NCBI RefSeq assembly: GCF_000012825.1 | Contig: NC_009614.1 | Coordinates: 992,001-1,056,000, forward strand | Reading direction: 5' to 3' | Length of the DNA stretch: 64,000 bases | DNA from: Phocaeicola vulgatus ATCC 8482 | Lineage (GTDB): Bacteria > Bacteroidota > Bacteroidia > Bacteroidales > Bacteroidaceae | Shown: one piece after another, positions 14,513-24,169 of the stretch | Numbering within the stretch: position 1 is the stretch's first letter | How the letters are laid out: each line of letters opens with the position of its first letter | The notes under the pieces: model-generated | Database searches by the model: none | What the model was told of the DNA's origin: nothing | The model's input: only the letters and a program-made list of their open reading frames with translations | Made by a program: the position numbers and the translations under genes

Positions 14513-15955
14513 TCAATTCTTGGGATATCCCGGATTCTGTTCCATCTCAGGACTAAAGATAAACTGGTCTTCAGGTATCGGCAGCACACACTTGTAAAAA
14601 TCCCAATCCACCTCTTCGTCCACACTGGGAAGATGATATCCTCCTTTACGGACAATAGTCTTGCCATTGCGCAGCAAATCAAAGAAACGATGTCCTTCAC
14701 CTACCAGCTCCTTACTTCGCTCATCCAACACACGGTCCAAGGTATAGTCAGCCATTGTCACTTCGTTATCGGGATTGCCCCGCTTCACAATCTCATTCAA
14801 ATAACCAAGTCCCTGAACCGCAGCATCACCGCCCAACTTGCAACCAGCCTCAGCGGCAATAAGGTACACCTCGGACAGACGAAGTACCACATTGTTACAT
14901 TCCAGCGGTGCAGTCTTCAGGTCCGTCCCTCTCAGTTTGTACAACCACCATACCGTTTTCCCCGCATATTTATTCTCCTCCAGCAAATGCCCGCGCACAT
15001 CTCCGGGATCAGCCAGCATTTGCTCCGCATATTTCTGAGTGACAAACCCCTTCTGATAGCCATACCAATTCAATAAATATCCCCATGAATCCCGTCCTGG
15101 AGTATCATCCACACTATTGGCTATCTCAAAAAACGATTCTGAACCAAACTTGGCTTCTACCGACCAGGCAGCCACATACTTCTCATGCGGATAAAGTGCA
15201 TAACTTCCCGATGTATCCGCATCCTTAATCAGTTGGTCCGCCAAATCAAATGCTTTCCGGTTATCGTCATGATACAAGTAGATACGAGCCAGCAATGCAC
15301 GAGCCGCATACTTATTCATACGTCCGTTATTTTTCTCTTCGGACATCAATGTAACCGCCTCTTCCAACGTTTCTATAATAAAATCATAAGCCTGAGCAAC
15401 AGTAGAACGGGGAGGATTCTCATAGGTTCCCACCAAATGGTCTATCAACGGAGCACCCAGTGACGCACCTTTATCTTTTGTATAAGGATAGCCAAAGCAA
15501 CGAGTCAGATCAAACTGGCAAAGCGCAATCACCGCCATCGTCTCGCCTTTCAAAGCATTCAACTTCTTTTCATCCCCGCTTTCAATTTTTCCTTCGGCAA
15601 TAGCATTCAGAATATTCCATGCCTCACGAAGAATATAAAAAGGTCGTCCCCACAATGAACCGGCATTCAAACTATTAGGACGATGATTGAACATATAGCA
15701 TGTATTGCATACCCCACTTTCCTCAGAACTCTGCATATCATCTCCTTTCATGTCTCCATAGGCAAACATAGCAGCCCCGTAATATCCGGAGCCCGACATC
15801 AGATCATACAATCCGTTCACCGCATTATCCACATCGGTTACTGTACGGAAAGCCATCGTAGTAGGAATTTTATTGCTGGGAGCTGTATCGAAGAAATCAC
15901 TACAACCGGCAACGAGCAGTGAAACGAATCCTAAAATAAAAAGTATTTTCTTCAT
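14513..15955 (-). CDS. SusD/RagB-family substrate-binding lipoprotein
   Basis: This 480-residue outer-membrane lipoprotein has the lipobox V-A-G-C at about residues 15-18 and the early S-D-F-F-D-T-A-P start of SusD proteins. Helical TPR-like repeats of the SusD fold are visible, including R-A-L-L-A-R-I-Y-L-Y near 235. The C-terminal V-L-D-E-R-S-K-E-L-V-G-E-G and R-F-F-D-L-L-R blocks, and the closing Q-N-P-G-Y, are characteristic. It follows the SusC-like gene by 30 bases. It would act as the lid of the SusC transporter and capture ligand at the cell surface. The ligand is unknown. The control by an ECF sigma/FecR pair is typical of host-glycan or peptide uptake systems. Confidence 0.92.
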   Translation of the reverse strand: MKKILFILGFVSLLVAGCSDFFDTAPSNKIPTTMAFRTVTDVDNAVNGLYDLMSGSGYYGAAMFAYGDMKGDDMQSSEESGVCNTCYMFNHRPNSLNAGSLWGRPFYILREAWNILNAIAEGKIESGDEKKLNALKGETMAVIALCQFDLTRCFGYPYTKDKGASLGAPLIDHLVGTYENPPRSTVAQAYDFIIETLEEAVTLMSEEKNNGRMNKYAARALLARIYLYHDDNRKAFDLADQLIKDADTSGSYALYPHEKYVAAWSVEAKFGSESFFEIANSVDDTPGRDSWGYLLNWYGYQKGFVTQKYAEQMLADPGDVRGHLLEENKYAGKTVWWLYKLRGTDLKTAPLECNNVVLRLSEVYLIAAEAGCKLGGDAAVQGLGYLNEIVKRGNPDNEVTMADYTLDRVLDERSKELVGEGHRFFDLLRNGKTIVRKGGYHLPSVDEEVDWDFYKCVLPIPEDQFIFSPEMEQNPGYPKN

Positions 15956-15985
15956 AATGGTTCTGTTTTTTAGTGTAATTGATGA

Positions 15986-18900
15986 TTAAAATTTAAGTTC
16001 CAGTCCGAAAGCATAAGTTTTCAACGGAGGCGTGTAGAATCCTACCACCCCACTCATTTCAGGATCATATTGGTCGTATGCAGCCCATGTCAACAAATTC
16101 GTACCCGAGAAATAAATACGGGCATTCCCTATTCCTAATTTCTGCAACCATGCTTTAGGAGCATTCAATCCCAATATCAGACTTTTCAGACGAATATGAT
16201 CCGTAGAATGGATGGCACGTGAAGAATTATAGTTACCCCCCTTTTTATTCCCATATACAAAACGGGGAACATCCGTTATATCACCCGGTTTCTGCCAACG
16301 GCGGCGTTGCTCGGTACTTTTATTGCTTATCACTGAATAACCATCATCTTGCAGAATGTAGGATGCATTATCATACGAATAACCACCGAAACTATAAGAT
16401 AGATTGAATGACAGGTCAATGAATTTATAATTAAAGGTATTCATAAAACCTCCCGATATAGTAGGCGTAATATCTTTCAACGGAATAGGACTTGCCTGCC
16501 CCGGATCGGTCACTTTATTTTTTGTATAATTGCCATTCTCATCCTGTTGGTTATCATAATACAAGGCACTTCCGGTCTCAGGATCCACCCCCGCATACTC
16601 ACGCAGATAAATAGTATTAAATGGATAACCTTCCTTACGTACATACCTGCCATCCACAAACCAAGGCAGATCTGCCAGTTTCAGAATCTTATTTTTATTA
16701 TGGCTCAAATTGAAGGCGGTAGTCCAGCTGAAATCTTTCGTCTTGATGTTATTGGAACGAACTTCAAGTTCCACACCGGTATTCCGCATCTGCCCCACAT
16801 TGGTCAGCAGAGAAGAAAATCCGCTGATGGAATTCAATTGCTTGCTCATCAACAGGTCTTTCGTTGTACGCGTGTACCAATCCAAAGAAACATTCACACG
16901 ACTGAACAAGCCGATATCCAGTCCCAAATTCAGTGCATAATTCTTCTCCCAGGTGAGTTCCTCATTCCCCAATGTACTTTCCCACGGAGAAGGTTTCCCA
17001 CTATAAAACGCCCCCGTGGTATAAGTACTCTGATAACCATAATATGAAGAAGGGAGATTTCCATTCACCCCATAGGAAGCACGAAGTTTTAAATCACTTA
17101 ATACTGATTTCAACGGCTGCATGAACCTTTCCTGAGAAAGTCTCCATGAAGCGGACAAAGACCAGAAATTACCCCAACGAGTATCGGGAGACAAGCGGGA
17201 TGAGCCATCCCTGCGAAAACTGAAACTGGCATAATATTTATCATCATAAGAATAGTTCACACTGGCCACATAGGACATTAATGCATCTTCCTGCAATTTC
17301 TGGTCAGCATCTATCGGATCGGCCGCATTTCCTAAAGAAGTGTTTATATCCTGCCCGTAAGTTTTCTTTGCAGCATACAAATCCTCATAATCATACTTCA
17401 TCACCTCGAAAGCCGTGACCGCACTGACAGAATGCTTGCCGAAAGTTTTGGAGTAAGTTAAATTGTTCTGTGAAGTATAACGTATACGGTCAGTCATCTG
17501 CATACGTCCCCGTCCTTGATAAGTTGCTCCATCACGTCCATCCGGAGACTGAAAGAAAAAGTCCTTTGTCAACGAATAATCTACCGTAAACACACTGGAT
17601 ACCTTCAAGTTATCCCAAACATTATAAGCTATTTTAGCCGTACCCATAGCACGTACCGTCCGAGCGTAATAATCATTCACCTCAGCCTCCAATATCGGAT
17701 TATACCCATTGTTTTCACGATACCCGCTGGCATAGGTCCCATCCTCATTGTAAATGGGAGTAGAAGGCGTCAGATTCACTTTTGATGCATAAATGGCACT
17801 TCCATAAAATTTACCTTCGGGTAAATGAACGTTCTTTGTCCACGAAAAAGAAGCGTTCATTCCAAATTCCACCTTTTTATACTTGTTACTTGCATCCACA
17901 CGCCCCGTAAAGCGCTCCATTTCTGAATTCAGGGAAACACCCGTCTGTTTAGTATATCCCAAAGAACCGATAAAACTGGAATTTTGGTTGCCAGCACTGG
18001 CAGACAGGTTATAATCCTGTTGATAACCTGTCTTAAATAAAGCACTCTCCCAGTCCGAATATCCTTGAGGCAAGCGTTTGGCATACTGGTCTATATTCGC
18101 ATCCGCATACTGCTGTGCCTCTTGTTCGCTTACTCCCTTATCCAGTTGAAAATTAACCAATCCTTCATGAATTAATTCCCTTCTTTCCTCGCCTCCCATT
18201 AACGGACGATATGTATAAGCGAAATCTGTGATTCCGTATTTCGCCGCCATATTGACACGAAGCTTGCCTTCCTTTCCTTTTTTGGTAGTGATAAGCACGA
18301 CTCCATTAGCACCTTTCGCACCATACAATGAAGCAGATGCCGCATCTTTCAAAACGGTGATACTCTCAATATCCGCCGGATTCAGCGTTTCAATGAATCC
18401 CATTCCTCCCGCTTCGGACATACTGGTAAAGTTACTCAAGTCATAAGATGGAATAGGTACTCCGTCCAATACATACAAAGGTTCGGTAGAAGCATTCATG
18501 GAAGCAACTCCCCGTACCCGTAAAGTTGTTTTCGCACCGGGCTGCGAAGAAGTACCGGCAACCACACTGATGCCCGGTATATTCGATTCAATCATCTGCC
18601 CCACGGAGACAACAGGTAAAGCCTCCAGCTTTTCTGTAGTCAGAACAGAAGCTGATCCAGTATAAGTTGCCTTCTTGAAATCTCCATATCCGGTAACGAC
18701 CACTTCGTCCAACGTATTGGTATCCTCTTTCAATATAATATGAAAATCCCCTTTCCCTTTTGTCGGAATATCTTGTGCCAAATATCCTATATAGCTCACA
18801 ACCAACGAAGCAGATTCGTCCACTTCCAACGTAAACTTCCCATTAAAGTCGGTGATAACCCCATTGGTACTTCTGCCTTTTTCCACAACATTAGCACCAA

Positions 18901-19291
18901 TCAGAGGTTCTCCCATTACATCTTTCACCACTCCCGTCACTCTTTTCTTTCTAGAACCGGGTTGCGAGACAGCTTTCTTCTCAATAAAATAGATTTTGTT
19001 ATTCCTGATTTCAAAAGTAAGATTAATTCCTGAAAGAAGTCTTGTCAATGCCTCCTTCAGTGTGACATCTTTGAGTTGCATGGTTACCTTACGATTCACA
19101 TCGACCAACTGGTCACTGAAAACCAAGCTCATACCGGTCTGGCTTTTAATAGATGCCAGAACTTTTTCCACCCTCTCATTCTTAAAATCTAAAGAGACTT
19201 TTTGCGACTGTGCTGAAACAGTAAAGCCAAATAAAAGGACTCCCAACAGCAGTAATGTCTTCATTTTGGTTCTTGCTTTCATTTTCATCAA
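15986..19291 (-). CDS. SusC-like TonB-dependent transducer with STN domain
   Basis: This 1101-residue outer-membrane protein has, in order, a signal peptide (about residues 1-28), an STN domain (about 30-105, with V-S-L-D-F-K-N and L-K-D-V-T-L-K-E-A-L) and a carboxypeptidase-like CarboxypepD_reg domain (about 115-205). A TonB-box-like D-E-V-V-V-T-G-Y-G, a plug and the large beta-barrel ending in L-K-F follow. The STN domain marks TonB-dependent transducers that signal to an FecR anti-sigma factor, and fecR and an ECF sigma gene lie directly upstream. Several in-frame Met codons near the start make the exact N-terminus uncertain. A promoter-like element and a terminator precede the gene. Confidence 0.93.
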   Translation of the reverse strand: MMKMKARTKMKTLLLLGVLLFGFTVSAQSQKVSLDFKNERVEKVLASIKSQTGMSLVFSDQLVDVNRKVTMQLKDVTLKEALTRLLSGINLTFEIRNNKIYFIEKKAVSQPGSRKKRVTGVVKDVMGEPLIGANVVEKGRSTNGVITDFNGKFTLEVDESASLVVSYIGYLAQDIPTKGKGDFHIILKEDTNTLDEVVVTGYGDFKKATYTGSASVLTTEKLEALPVVSVGQMIESNIPGISVVAGTSSQPGAKTTLRVRGVASMNASTEPLYVLDGVPIPSYDLSNFTSMSEAGGMGFIETLNPADIESITVLKDAASASLYGAKGANGVVLITTKKGKEGKLRVNMAAKYGITDFAYTYRPLMGGEERRELIHEGLVNFQLDKGVSEQEAQQYADANIDQYAKRLPQGYSDWESALFKTGYQQDYNLSASAGNQNSSFIGSLGYTKQTGVSLNSEMERFTGRVDASNKYKKVEFGMNASFSWTKNVHLPEGKFYGSAIYASKVNLTPSTPIYNEDGTYASGYRENNGYNPILEAEVNDYYARTVRAMGTAKIAYNVWDNLKVSSVFTVDYSLTKDFFFQSPDGRDGATYQGRGRMQMTDRIRYTSQNNLTYSKTFGKHSVSAVTAFEVMKYDYEDLYAAKKTYGQDINTSLGNAADPIDADQKLQEDALMSYVASVNYSYDDKYYASFSFRRDGSSRLSPDTRWGNFWSLSASWRLSQERFMQPLKSVLSDLKLRASYGVNGNLPSSYYGYQSTYTTGAFYSGKPSPWESTLGNEELTWEKNYALNLGLDIGLFSRVNVSLDWYTRTTKDLLMSKQLNSISGFSSLLTNVGQMRNTGVELEVRSNNIKTKDFSWTTAFNLSHNKNKILKLADLPWFVDGRYVRKEGYPFNTIYLREYAGVDPETGSALYYDNQQDENGNYTKNKVTDPGQASPIPLKDITPTISGGFMNTFNYKFIDLSFNLSYSFGGYSYDNASYILQDDGYSVISNKSTEQRRRWQKPGDITDVPRFVYGNKKGGNYNSSRAIHSTDHIRLKSLILGLNAPKAWLQKLGIGNARIYFSGTNLLTWAAYDQYDPEMSGVVGFYTPPLKTYAFGLELKF

Positions 19292-19329
19292 TAGTATTAG
19301 TTTGAAACAAAAGAATTTCTTATATAGGC

Positions 19330-19358
19330 TAACACATCATCCAGAAAAAGGTATGAGT
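19330..19358 (-). promoter_or_regulatory. Candidate ECF-sigma promoter before susC
   Basis: Minus-strand ACTCATAC, 15 bases, GTGTTA. The same two boxes with identical spacing recur before fecR at 20464-20492. The GTGTTA box lies about 38 bases before the susC start. The repetition only at these two genes points to recognition by the linked ECF sigma factor. Confidence 0.65.
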
Positions 19359-19376
19359 CCTTTTTTTCGTTTTCTC

Positions 19377-19414
19377 AAAAAAAATAGATGCAAGTGTATT
19401 CACTCACATCTATT
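19377..19414 (-). terminator. Intrinsic terminator between fecR and susC
   Basis: On the minus strand a 14-bp stem with two G-U pairs and an AATA loop ends in eight T. It begins 25 bases past the fecR stop and precedes the susC promoter-like element, separating regulator and transporter transcription. Confidence 0.85.
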
Positions 19415-19438
19415 CCACATTTACCTTTATAGTTCCCA

Positions 19439-20437
19439 TTATTTGGTGCCTACTTCAAACAGACCGTCTTCCACCTCCGTAAAACAGATATTAGAAACAG
19501 TTTCCAAATCATAGAGTACATCCGACGCGTTTACTTTTCCTGTTGACAAAGTAAACCTGTTCTTCAGTACCGTAGAATCTTTCACAATAAAATGAACGTC
19601 ATAATGCCTTTCCATCACCTTTATAATCTCATTAAGCGGAGTCAGATAAAAATTAAGGCTGTTGGAACGCCATGCCGAAATCTGCTCCATATTATCCGGG
19701 CGGGAAATCAGGCATTTCCCCGACTGACGATTATATTCCGCACTCTCCCCCGGAACAAGCCTGTACTCTTTCTCATTATGATCCCTGAAAAGAATTCCTC
19801 CTTCATCCAAAGTTACCCAAATATTGGGTTCGGCAGCATATGCTTTTACATTAAATCTGGTCCCGATCACTCTCACTTCCACCCCTTGCAAATCCACCTT
19901 AAAGGGACGGTTTTCATCTCTGGCAACATTAAAATACCCTTCTCCCCAAAGCTCCACCGTACGATTGAACAATCCAAATTGCTTGGGATACCTCAAACGG
20001 GAATCCGAGTTCAAGTGTACAATACTGCCATCCTGCAAAATTACCCGCATCTGTTCACCATAAGGAACACTTATTTCAGCATATTCCGTTTCAGAGAAAA
20101 TCCCCGTCCGGTTCACCAAAAATAACAAAGAAACGCTTAAGAGAACAAATGGTAACAATACAGCCGCCACCCACATCCACTTACGGCCGACCGATCTCCT
20201 TCCACGCTCACGTTTTATCTCACTCATAAACCGCTGTTTCATCTTCATGCCGGAAATAGAAGGAAGTCTAACATCTTCCGGCATCTCTTCTGCAAGCTCT
20301 TCCATCTCACGGTCCAATCGCCCAGACAAATACTTACGCCCTTCTTCCGTAACGAACCAACCGGCAACTTTCCGAGCTTCTCCAGGAGCAGCTTTGTTGT
20401 CAAGTACTTTATCTATCACCGATTCATCTATCTTCAT
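19439..20437 (-). CDS. FecR-family anti-sigma factor
   Basis: A 332-residue inner-membrane protein. A cytoplasmic N-terminal region (about 1-84) would bind the sigma factor. One transmembrane segment rich in Val, Leu and Phe lies at about 86-108. The periplasmic FecR domain carries the diagnostic I-S-V-P-Y-G-E-Q and L-Q-D-G-S-I-V-H-L-N-S motifs near 128-150, then W-G-E-G-Y-F-N-V near 170. A C-terminal DUF4974-type domain contains Y-L-T-P-L-N-E-I-I-K-V-M-E. It would hold the ECF sigma factor until the STN domain of the SusC protein signals ligand. Gene order sigma-fecR-susC-susD is the classic trans-envelope signalling layout. Confidence 0.93.
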   Translation of the reverse strand: MKIDESVIDKVLDNKAAPGEARKVAGWFVTEEGRKYLSGRLDREMEELAEEMPEDVRLPSISGMKMKQRFMSEIKRERGRRSVGRKWMWVAAVLLPFVLLSVSLLFLVNRTGIFSETEYAEISVPYGEQMRVILQDGSIVHLNSDSRLRYPKQFGLFNRTVELWGEGYFNVARDENRPFKVDLQGVEVRVIGTRFNVKAYAAEPNIWVTLDEGGILFRDHNEKEYRLVPGESAEYNRQSGKCLISRPDNMEQISAWRSNSLNFYLTPLNEIIKVMERHYDVHFIVKDSTVLKNRFTLSTGKVNASDVLYDLETVSNICFTEVEDGLFEVGTK

Positions 20438-20463
20438 AATCTATTTTTTTCGTATATTTATAA

Positions 20464-20492
20464 TAACACCCTACTCCGATAAAAGTATGAGT
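20464..20492 (-). promoter_or_regulatory. Candidate ECF-sigma promoter before fecR
   Basis: Minus-strand ACTCATAC, 15 bases, GTGTTA, matching the site before susC in both boxes and spacing. It ends 27 bases before the fecR start and slightly overlaps the downstream side of the sigma gene end. It would let the sigma factor raise synthesis of its own anti-sigma factor. Confidence 0.6.
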
Positions 20493-20497
20493 GCATT

Positions 20498-21106
20498 TCA
20501 GTCTATTAAATAAATCCATATTACAGGAAACCACATAATCAAAGATTCAATCGCATTACGAAGCGCCTTTATAGCCTGTGTGTAATGAGATTTCACTGTA
20601 GGAACAGTTATGCCCATCCTGTCGGCAATCTCTTGATTGGATAACCCATATTCTATTTTCAGCAAGCAGATTTTTTGTTTCTGAGGAGGAAGTTTGTCAA
20701 TGGCAACCCGCAAGGATTTTCTGAGTTCACCATGTTCAAACCGGGTTAAAAAAGCATCTTCGTCCTCATCATTCACCTGTTGGGCCATTTCATACAACTT
20801 CTCAAATACCAGATTGCGATGCCTCAATTCATTCAGTATATAATTCTTCAAGATAGTAAATAACAAACTGCGAATACCCGACTCAAAACTAAAAGTTTCC
20901 CTCTGCTCCCACAATTTCATAAAAAGATACTGAACTGCGTCCTCCGCCTCTTCTTCCGATTTCAAAAAACGATAGGCTATGGTGTACAATAACCGATGGT
21001 AACGGTCAAAGACAGCAGCAAAGGCATACTCTTTACCACGGCGAAGATCGTCATATAACTTTTGGTCAAAATCCGGATATTGATTCATAATAAATGCTTT
21101 TCCCAA
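20498..21106 (-). CDS. ECF RNA polymerase sigma factor
   Basis: A 202-residue FecI/RpoE-like sigma factor. Region 2 is visible with F-A-A-V-F-D-R-Y-H-R-L-L-Y near 30-42 and S-E-E-E-A-E-D-A-V-Q near 50-60. Region 4 has L-P-P-Q-K-Q-K-I-C near 140 and the helix-turn-helix L-S-N-Q-E-I-A-D-R-M-G-I-T-V-P-T-V near 155-171. The start may be the Met7 codon. The last 15 residues form an unusual hydrophobic tail (I-M-W-F-P-V-I-W-I). The gene precedes fecR by 60 bases and is the probable activator of the susC operon. Confidence 0.92.
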   Translation of the reverse strand: MGKAFIMNQYPDFDQKLYDDLRRGKEYAFAAVFDRYHRLLYTIAYRFLKSEEEAEDAVQYLFMKLWEQRETFSFESGIRSLLFTILKNYILNELRHRNLVFEKLYEMAQQVNDEDEDAFLTRFEHGELRKSLRVAIDKLPPQKQKICLLKIEYGLSNQEIADRMGITVPTVKSHYTQAIKALRNAIESLIMWFPVIWIYLID

Positions 21107-21131
21107 GTTTTCTTAAAAGACCAACTTATTA

Positions 21132-21139
21132 CAAAGATA
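21132..21139 (-). promoter_or_regulatory. -7 element before the ECF sigma gene
   Basis: On the minus strand TATCTTTG matches TAnnTTTG and lies 25 bases before the start at 21106. A well-spaced -33 element is not evident. It suggests housekeeping expression of the sigma factor. Confidence 0.5.
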
Positions 21140-21906
21140 GTACAAATGTGGGTATCTCTTGTTAGATTTCTCAAAAAAAACGGTTCGTTTTGTTTTTGAT
21201 TTTTAAAATATCTTACACAAGAAGACAAATATCACACATAAAGACATCAATTCAACATCTATAAACAAAGTATATACAAAGAATATCATTACCATGATGG
21301 AACGCAATCATGACCGGCCTTTGATTTCGTCGAAAGAAACAAACCCATCTCATATGCTTTGGTTTCCGTCCTATTTACGAGGAATTCTTTATCGGTACGG
21401 CTACATTCGTTAATCATCGTCCAATAACGGTAAAAAGCGGACTACCATGATCCAGAGTTAAAACTTCAGTATTTTCCTTTTTCATTTTATTTATGGACAT
21501 GAAGATACGACAGACTGTTCAAGAAAAAGTTGATTATTGTAGATGTGCGCAGGTTAATGTAATTCAGAAGGTCAGATCTGTCTTCTGAGTAAAAAATATT
21601 CTGGTACGGAAGGGAAATTGGATGTGAAGGAGCCTATATATAAATATATACCTCCCCCAAGATATAAAACCCGCCCCCTGCAACAGCCCTGCTTGAACAA
21701 ACTTGTTAGTCCCCTGTTCCAACCTCCGGAGGCTATGAATGTTTTTTCTTAACAAGTAACAGTCCGCTCTGATATAGAACCTAAACCCGAAAGATTATAT
21801 ATCTTACAAGTGTAACATATATAACGATGACACCTGAAGATCTATCATGTGTCACGGCATCTTCTATGATTCATAATCAAACCGATCAAATATCATTCAT
21901 CTATAG
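21140..21906. other. Long gene-poor intergenic region
   Basis: About 770 bases without a supported gene lie between the sigma locus and the alpha-galactosidase. One 42-codon minus-strand frame (21289-21417) looks protein-like and could be a gene remnant, but it matches no family recognised here and has no obvious ribosome-binding site. The rest is AT-rich with no repeat, RNA gene or promoter that can be supported. Confidence 0.5.
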
Positions 21907-21954
21907 AAAAGAAAATTGCCTTCATCATTCATAAAAACAAATAATGAAGGCAAT
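21907..21954 (-). terminator. Intrinsic terminator after the GH36 gene
   Basis: On the minus strand ATTGCCTTCAT pairs perfectly with ATGAAGGCAAT over an 18-base loop and runs into TTTCTTTT. It starts about 30 bases past the GH36 stop. Confidence 0.75.
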
Positions 21955-21983
21955 ACACTAAATTATATACAATCAATCCCTAA

Positions 21984-24152
21984 TCATTCAGCTACTACTT
22001 CAATTACACGACTGTTGAGTTGCTGTGTAGTAAATAGATTCAATCCTACATTCATCAAGAATTCTCCAGAGAAAACCTCACCATTGCCTGATAAAGAAGA
22101 ATTGGCTCCGGGCATCAAGTTGATTTCTTTCACACGATACATTTTGTCTGCATCAAGCCCCTGCAAACGCACCGGCAATATTTTTTCCGCATAACGGGGA
22201 TGAATATCGAAAGCAAATACAACTGCTTTATCCTTATCTTTGCCCACATACATAGTAGAGGTATGATTACTGCCATAAGGAGATACCAAACGGTACATAT
22301 CGCCTTCCAGAACGACCGGTTTCAAACGGTTATAATTCTGTACAGCAGTACGGCAATAAGTTTCATCATCCTTACTCATATCCGCTAATTTTATATCAAA
22401 ACCGAGTTTGCACATCATAGCCACATCCGTACGGAATTTCACACTGCTATTCTTATTCCATGTGGTAACATGAGCGCACATTGTCTTGGCTGGAAACACC
22501 TGTGAAAATCCCCACTGAATAAATAAACGTTCAATAGGATCGGTATTATCACTAGGCCAGAATTCTGTAAAATAGCTCAAAGCCTCATAATCCGAACGCC
22601 CACCGCCACCGGAACAAAGCATCATCGGCAGATCAGGATATTTTGCTTTCACACGTTCCAATACATTATACAAGCCACGCACATAATCAATATATAAATG
22701 TGACTGCTTGTCTTTCAAATAAACAGAGTAAATATTTGTAATAGGGCTATTGCAATCCCATTTGAAGAAAGCGATATCAGGATATTTTGTCATCAAATTG
22801 TCCACAACTCCGAACACATAATCCTGTACTTTCGGATTACTCAAATCCAGAACCAACTGGTTACGGAAATAATACTCGTCACGGTTCGGAAGATGAATCA
22901 CCCAGTCTTTATGCTTTTCATACAACTCACTCTTAGGATTCACCATTTCCGGTTCAATCCAGATACCGAACTTTATACCTTTTTTCTTGGCGGCTTCCGT
23001 CAGATAACCAATGCCATGAGGAAGCTTGTCAGCCGTTTCATCCCAGTCACCTAACCCTTGATGATCACCACTGCGCGGATACTTGTTGGCAAACCAACCA
23101 TCATCCAACAAAAACATATCCACACCCAGTTCTACTGCATCATCCATCAACTTCACCAATTTCGCTTCATCAAAATCAAAATAGGTGGCTTCCCAATTAT
23201 TCAACAAAGTCATACGAGTCTGGTTCCCATCCTTTACCTGATACTTACGGGCCCAATCATGGAAATTACGACTAGCCTGTCCTTTACCTTTAAAACTGTA
23301 AGTAAAATAAAAATCGGGAGTACGGAAGATTTCATTCGGTTTCAGACTATATTCCGAAGCATACGGATTAATACCCGAAATAACACGCAGTTCGTTCTTA
23401 TTATCTACTTCGAATACAAAACTGAAATTACCTGTCCATCCTAATGTTCCGACCAACACTTCACCTTGGTTCTCTTCTGATTTTCCATCCAATGCAAGTT
23501 GGAAGAAAGGAGAGCAGAACATATTGGCACGTGCTCCCAATTTAGTATCAATCGTTTTCTTGCCAAATTCCAAAGGCTGTTCCTTCACATGCGCCTCACT
23601 GGCCCAGTCTCCCGAGAATTCAGTCAGGAAATAGTTGGCACGATTCAAGTGCAACATGGAAGACGCGTACTTATGAAGCTGCACAGGTTTCTTTTCCCGA
23701 TGACTGATTTCAGTGAAAGTCTTTATTAGATTTTCTTTCTGGTAAGCCACATAATGAAGTTTTACAGTTACAGGATATTTATCATCCTGCATAGTAATCA
23801 CTACTTCATCTACCCCCGGCGACACTTGATTCCGAGTATGAGATACATATTTTAACAAAGTAGAAGGATTGCCGTCATTATGCACTATATGAATAGCCGG
23901 TTCAAAATAATCTTCCATGCCATGAGTAAGATATGCTTCGCTGCCCTGCGGCAAGTGGGCAATATCTGTAGCATGATTCAACCTCTTTCCCAAATAACTT
24001 TGATATAGACGTCCATTATCACCAACCCGGTAAATAAGGTCTACATTTTCTGTACTAATTTTAATTACTGGCTTATCCGCCGCCTTTAACATAAATGATA
24101 TGCATAAAAAACATATCAAGAAGAGCAATCTTTCTTTCATGGTATTATTCAT
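21984..24152 (-). CDS. GH36 alpha-galactosidase, secreted
   Basis: This 722-residue enzyme hydrolyses terminal alpha-galactosyl residues. The signal peptide ends near M-L-K-A-A (about residue 25). The N-terminal beta-supersandwich is followed by the TIM barrel with the L-L-D-D-G-W-F motif near 350. The nucleophile is D466 in K-W-D-C-N and the acid/base D535 in P-S-D-N-T-D. The C-S-G-G-G-G-R block near 510 is typical for the family. Length is normal for bacterial GH36. The gene has its own -7 element and is divergent from an AraC-type regulator, which is its probable controller. It adds an alpha-galactosidase to a locus that already has GH97 and another clan-D enzyme. Confidence 0.93.
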   Translation of the reverse strand: MNNTMKERLLFLICFLCISFMLKAADKPVIKISTENVDLIYRVGDNGRLYQSYLGKRLNHATDIAHLPQGSEAYLTHGMEDYFEPAIHIVHNDGNPSTLLKYVSHTRNQVSPGVDEVVITMQDDKYPVTVKLHYVAYQKENLIKTFTEISHREKKPVQLHKYASSMLHLNRANYFLTEFSGDWASEAHVKEQPLEFGKKTIDTKLGARANMFCSPFFQLALDGKSEENQGEVLVGTLGWTGNFSFVFEVDNKNELRVISGINPYASEYSLKPNEIFRTPDFYFTYSFKGKGQASRNFHDWARKYQVKDGNQTRMTLLNNWEATYFDFDEAKLVKLMDDAVELGVDMFLLDDGWFANKYPRSGDHQGLGDWDETADKLPHGIGYLTEAAKKKGIKFGIWIEPEMVNPKSELYEKHKDWVIHLPNRDEYYFRNQLVLDLSNPKVQDYVFGVVDNLMTKYPDIAFFKWDCNSPITNIYSVYLKDKQSHLYIDYVRGLYNVLERVKAKYPDLPMMLCSGGGGRSDYEALSYFTEFWPSDNTDPIERLFIQWGFSQVFPAKTMCAHVTTWNKNSSVKFRTDVAMMCKLGFDIKLADMSKDDETYCRTAVQNYNRLKPVVLEGDMYRLVSPYGSNHTSTMYVGKDKDKAVVFAFDIHPRYAEKILPVRLQGLDADKMYRVKEINLMPGANSSLSGNGEVFSGEFLMNVGLNLFTTQQLNSRVIEVVAE

Positions 24153-24169
24153 CGATTAAAATTATAGTG

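Noticed and set aside
21289..21417. 42-codon minus-strand frame as a gene
   Set aside because: It is short, has no clear ribosome-binding site and matches no recognised family. It is mentioned only in the intergenic description.
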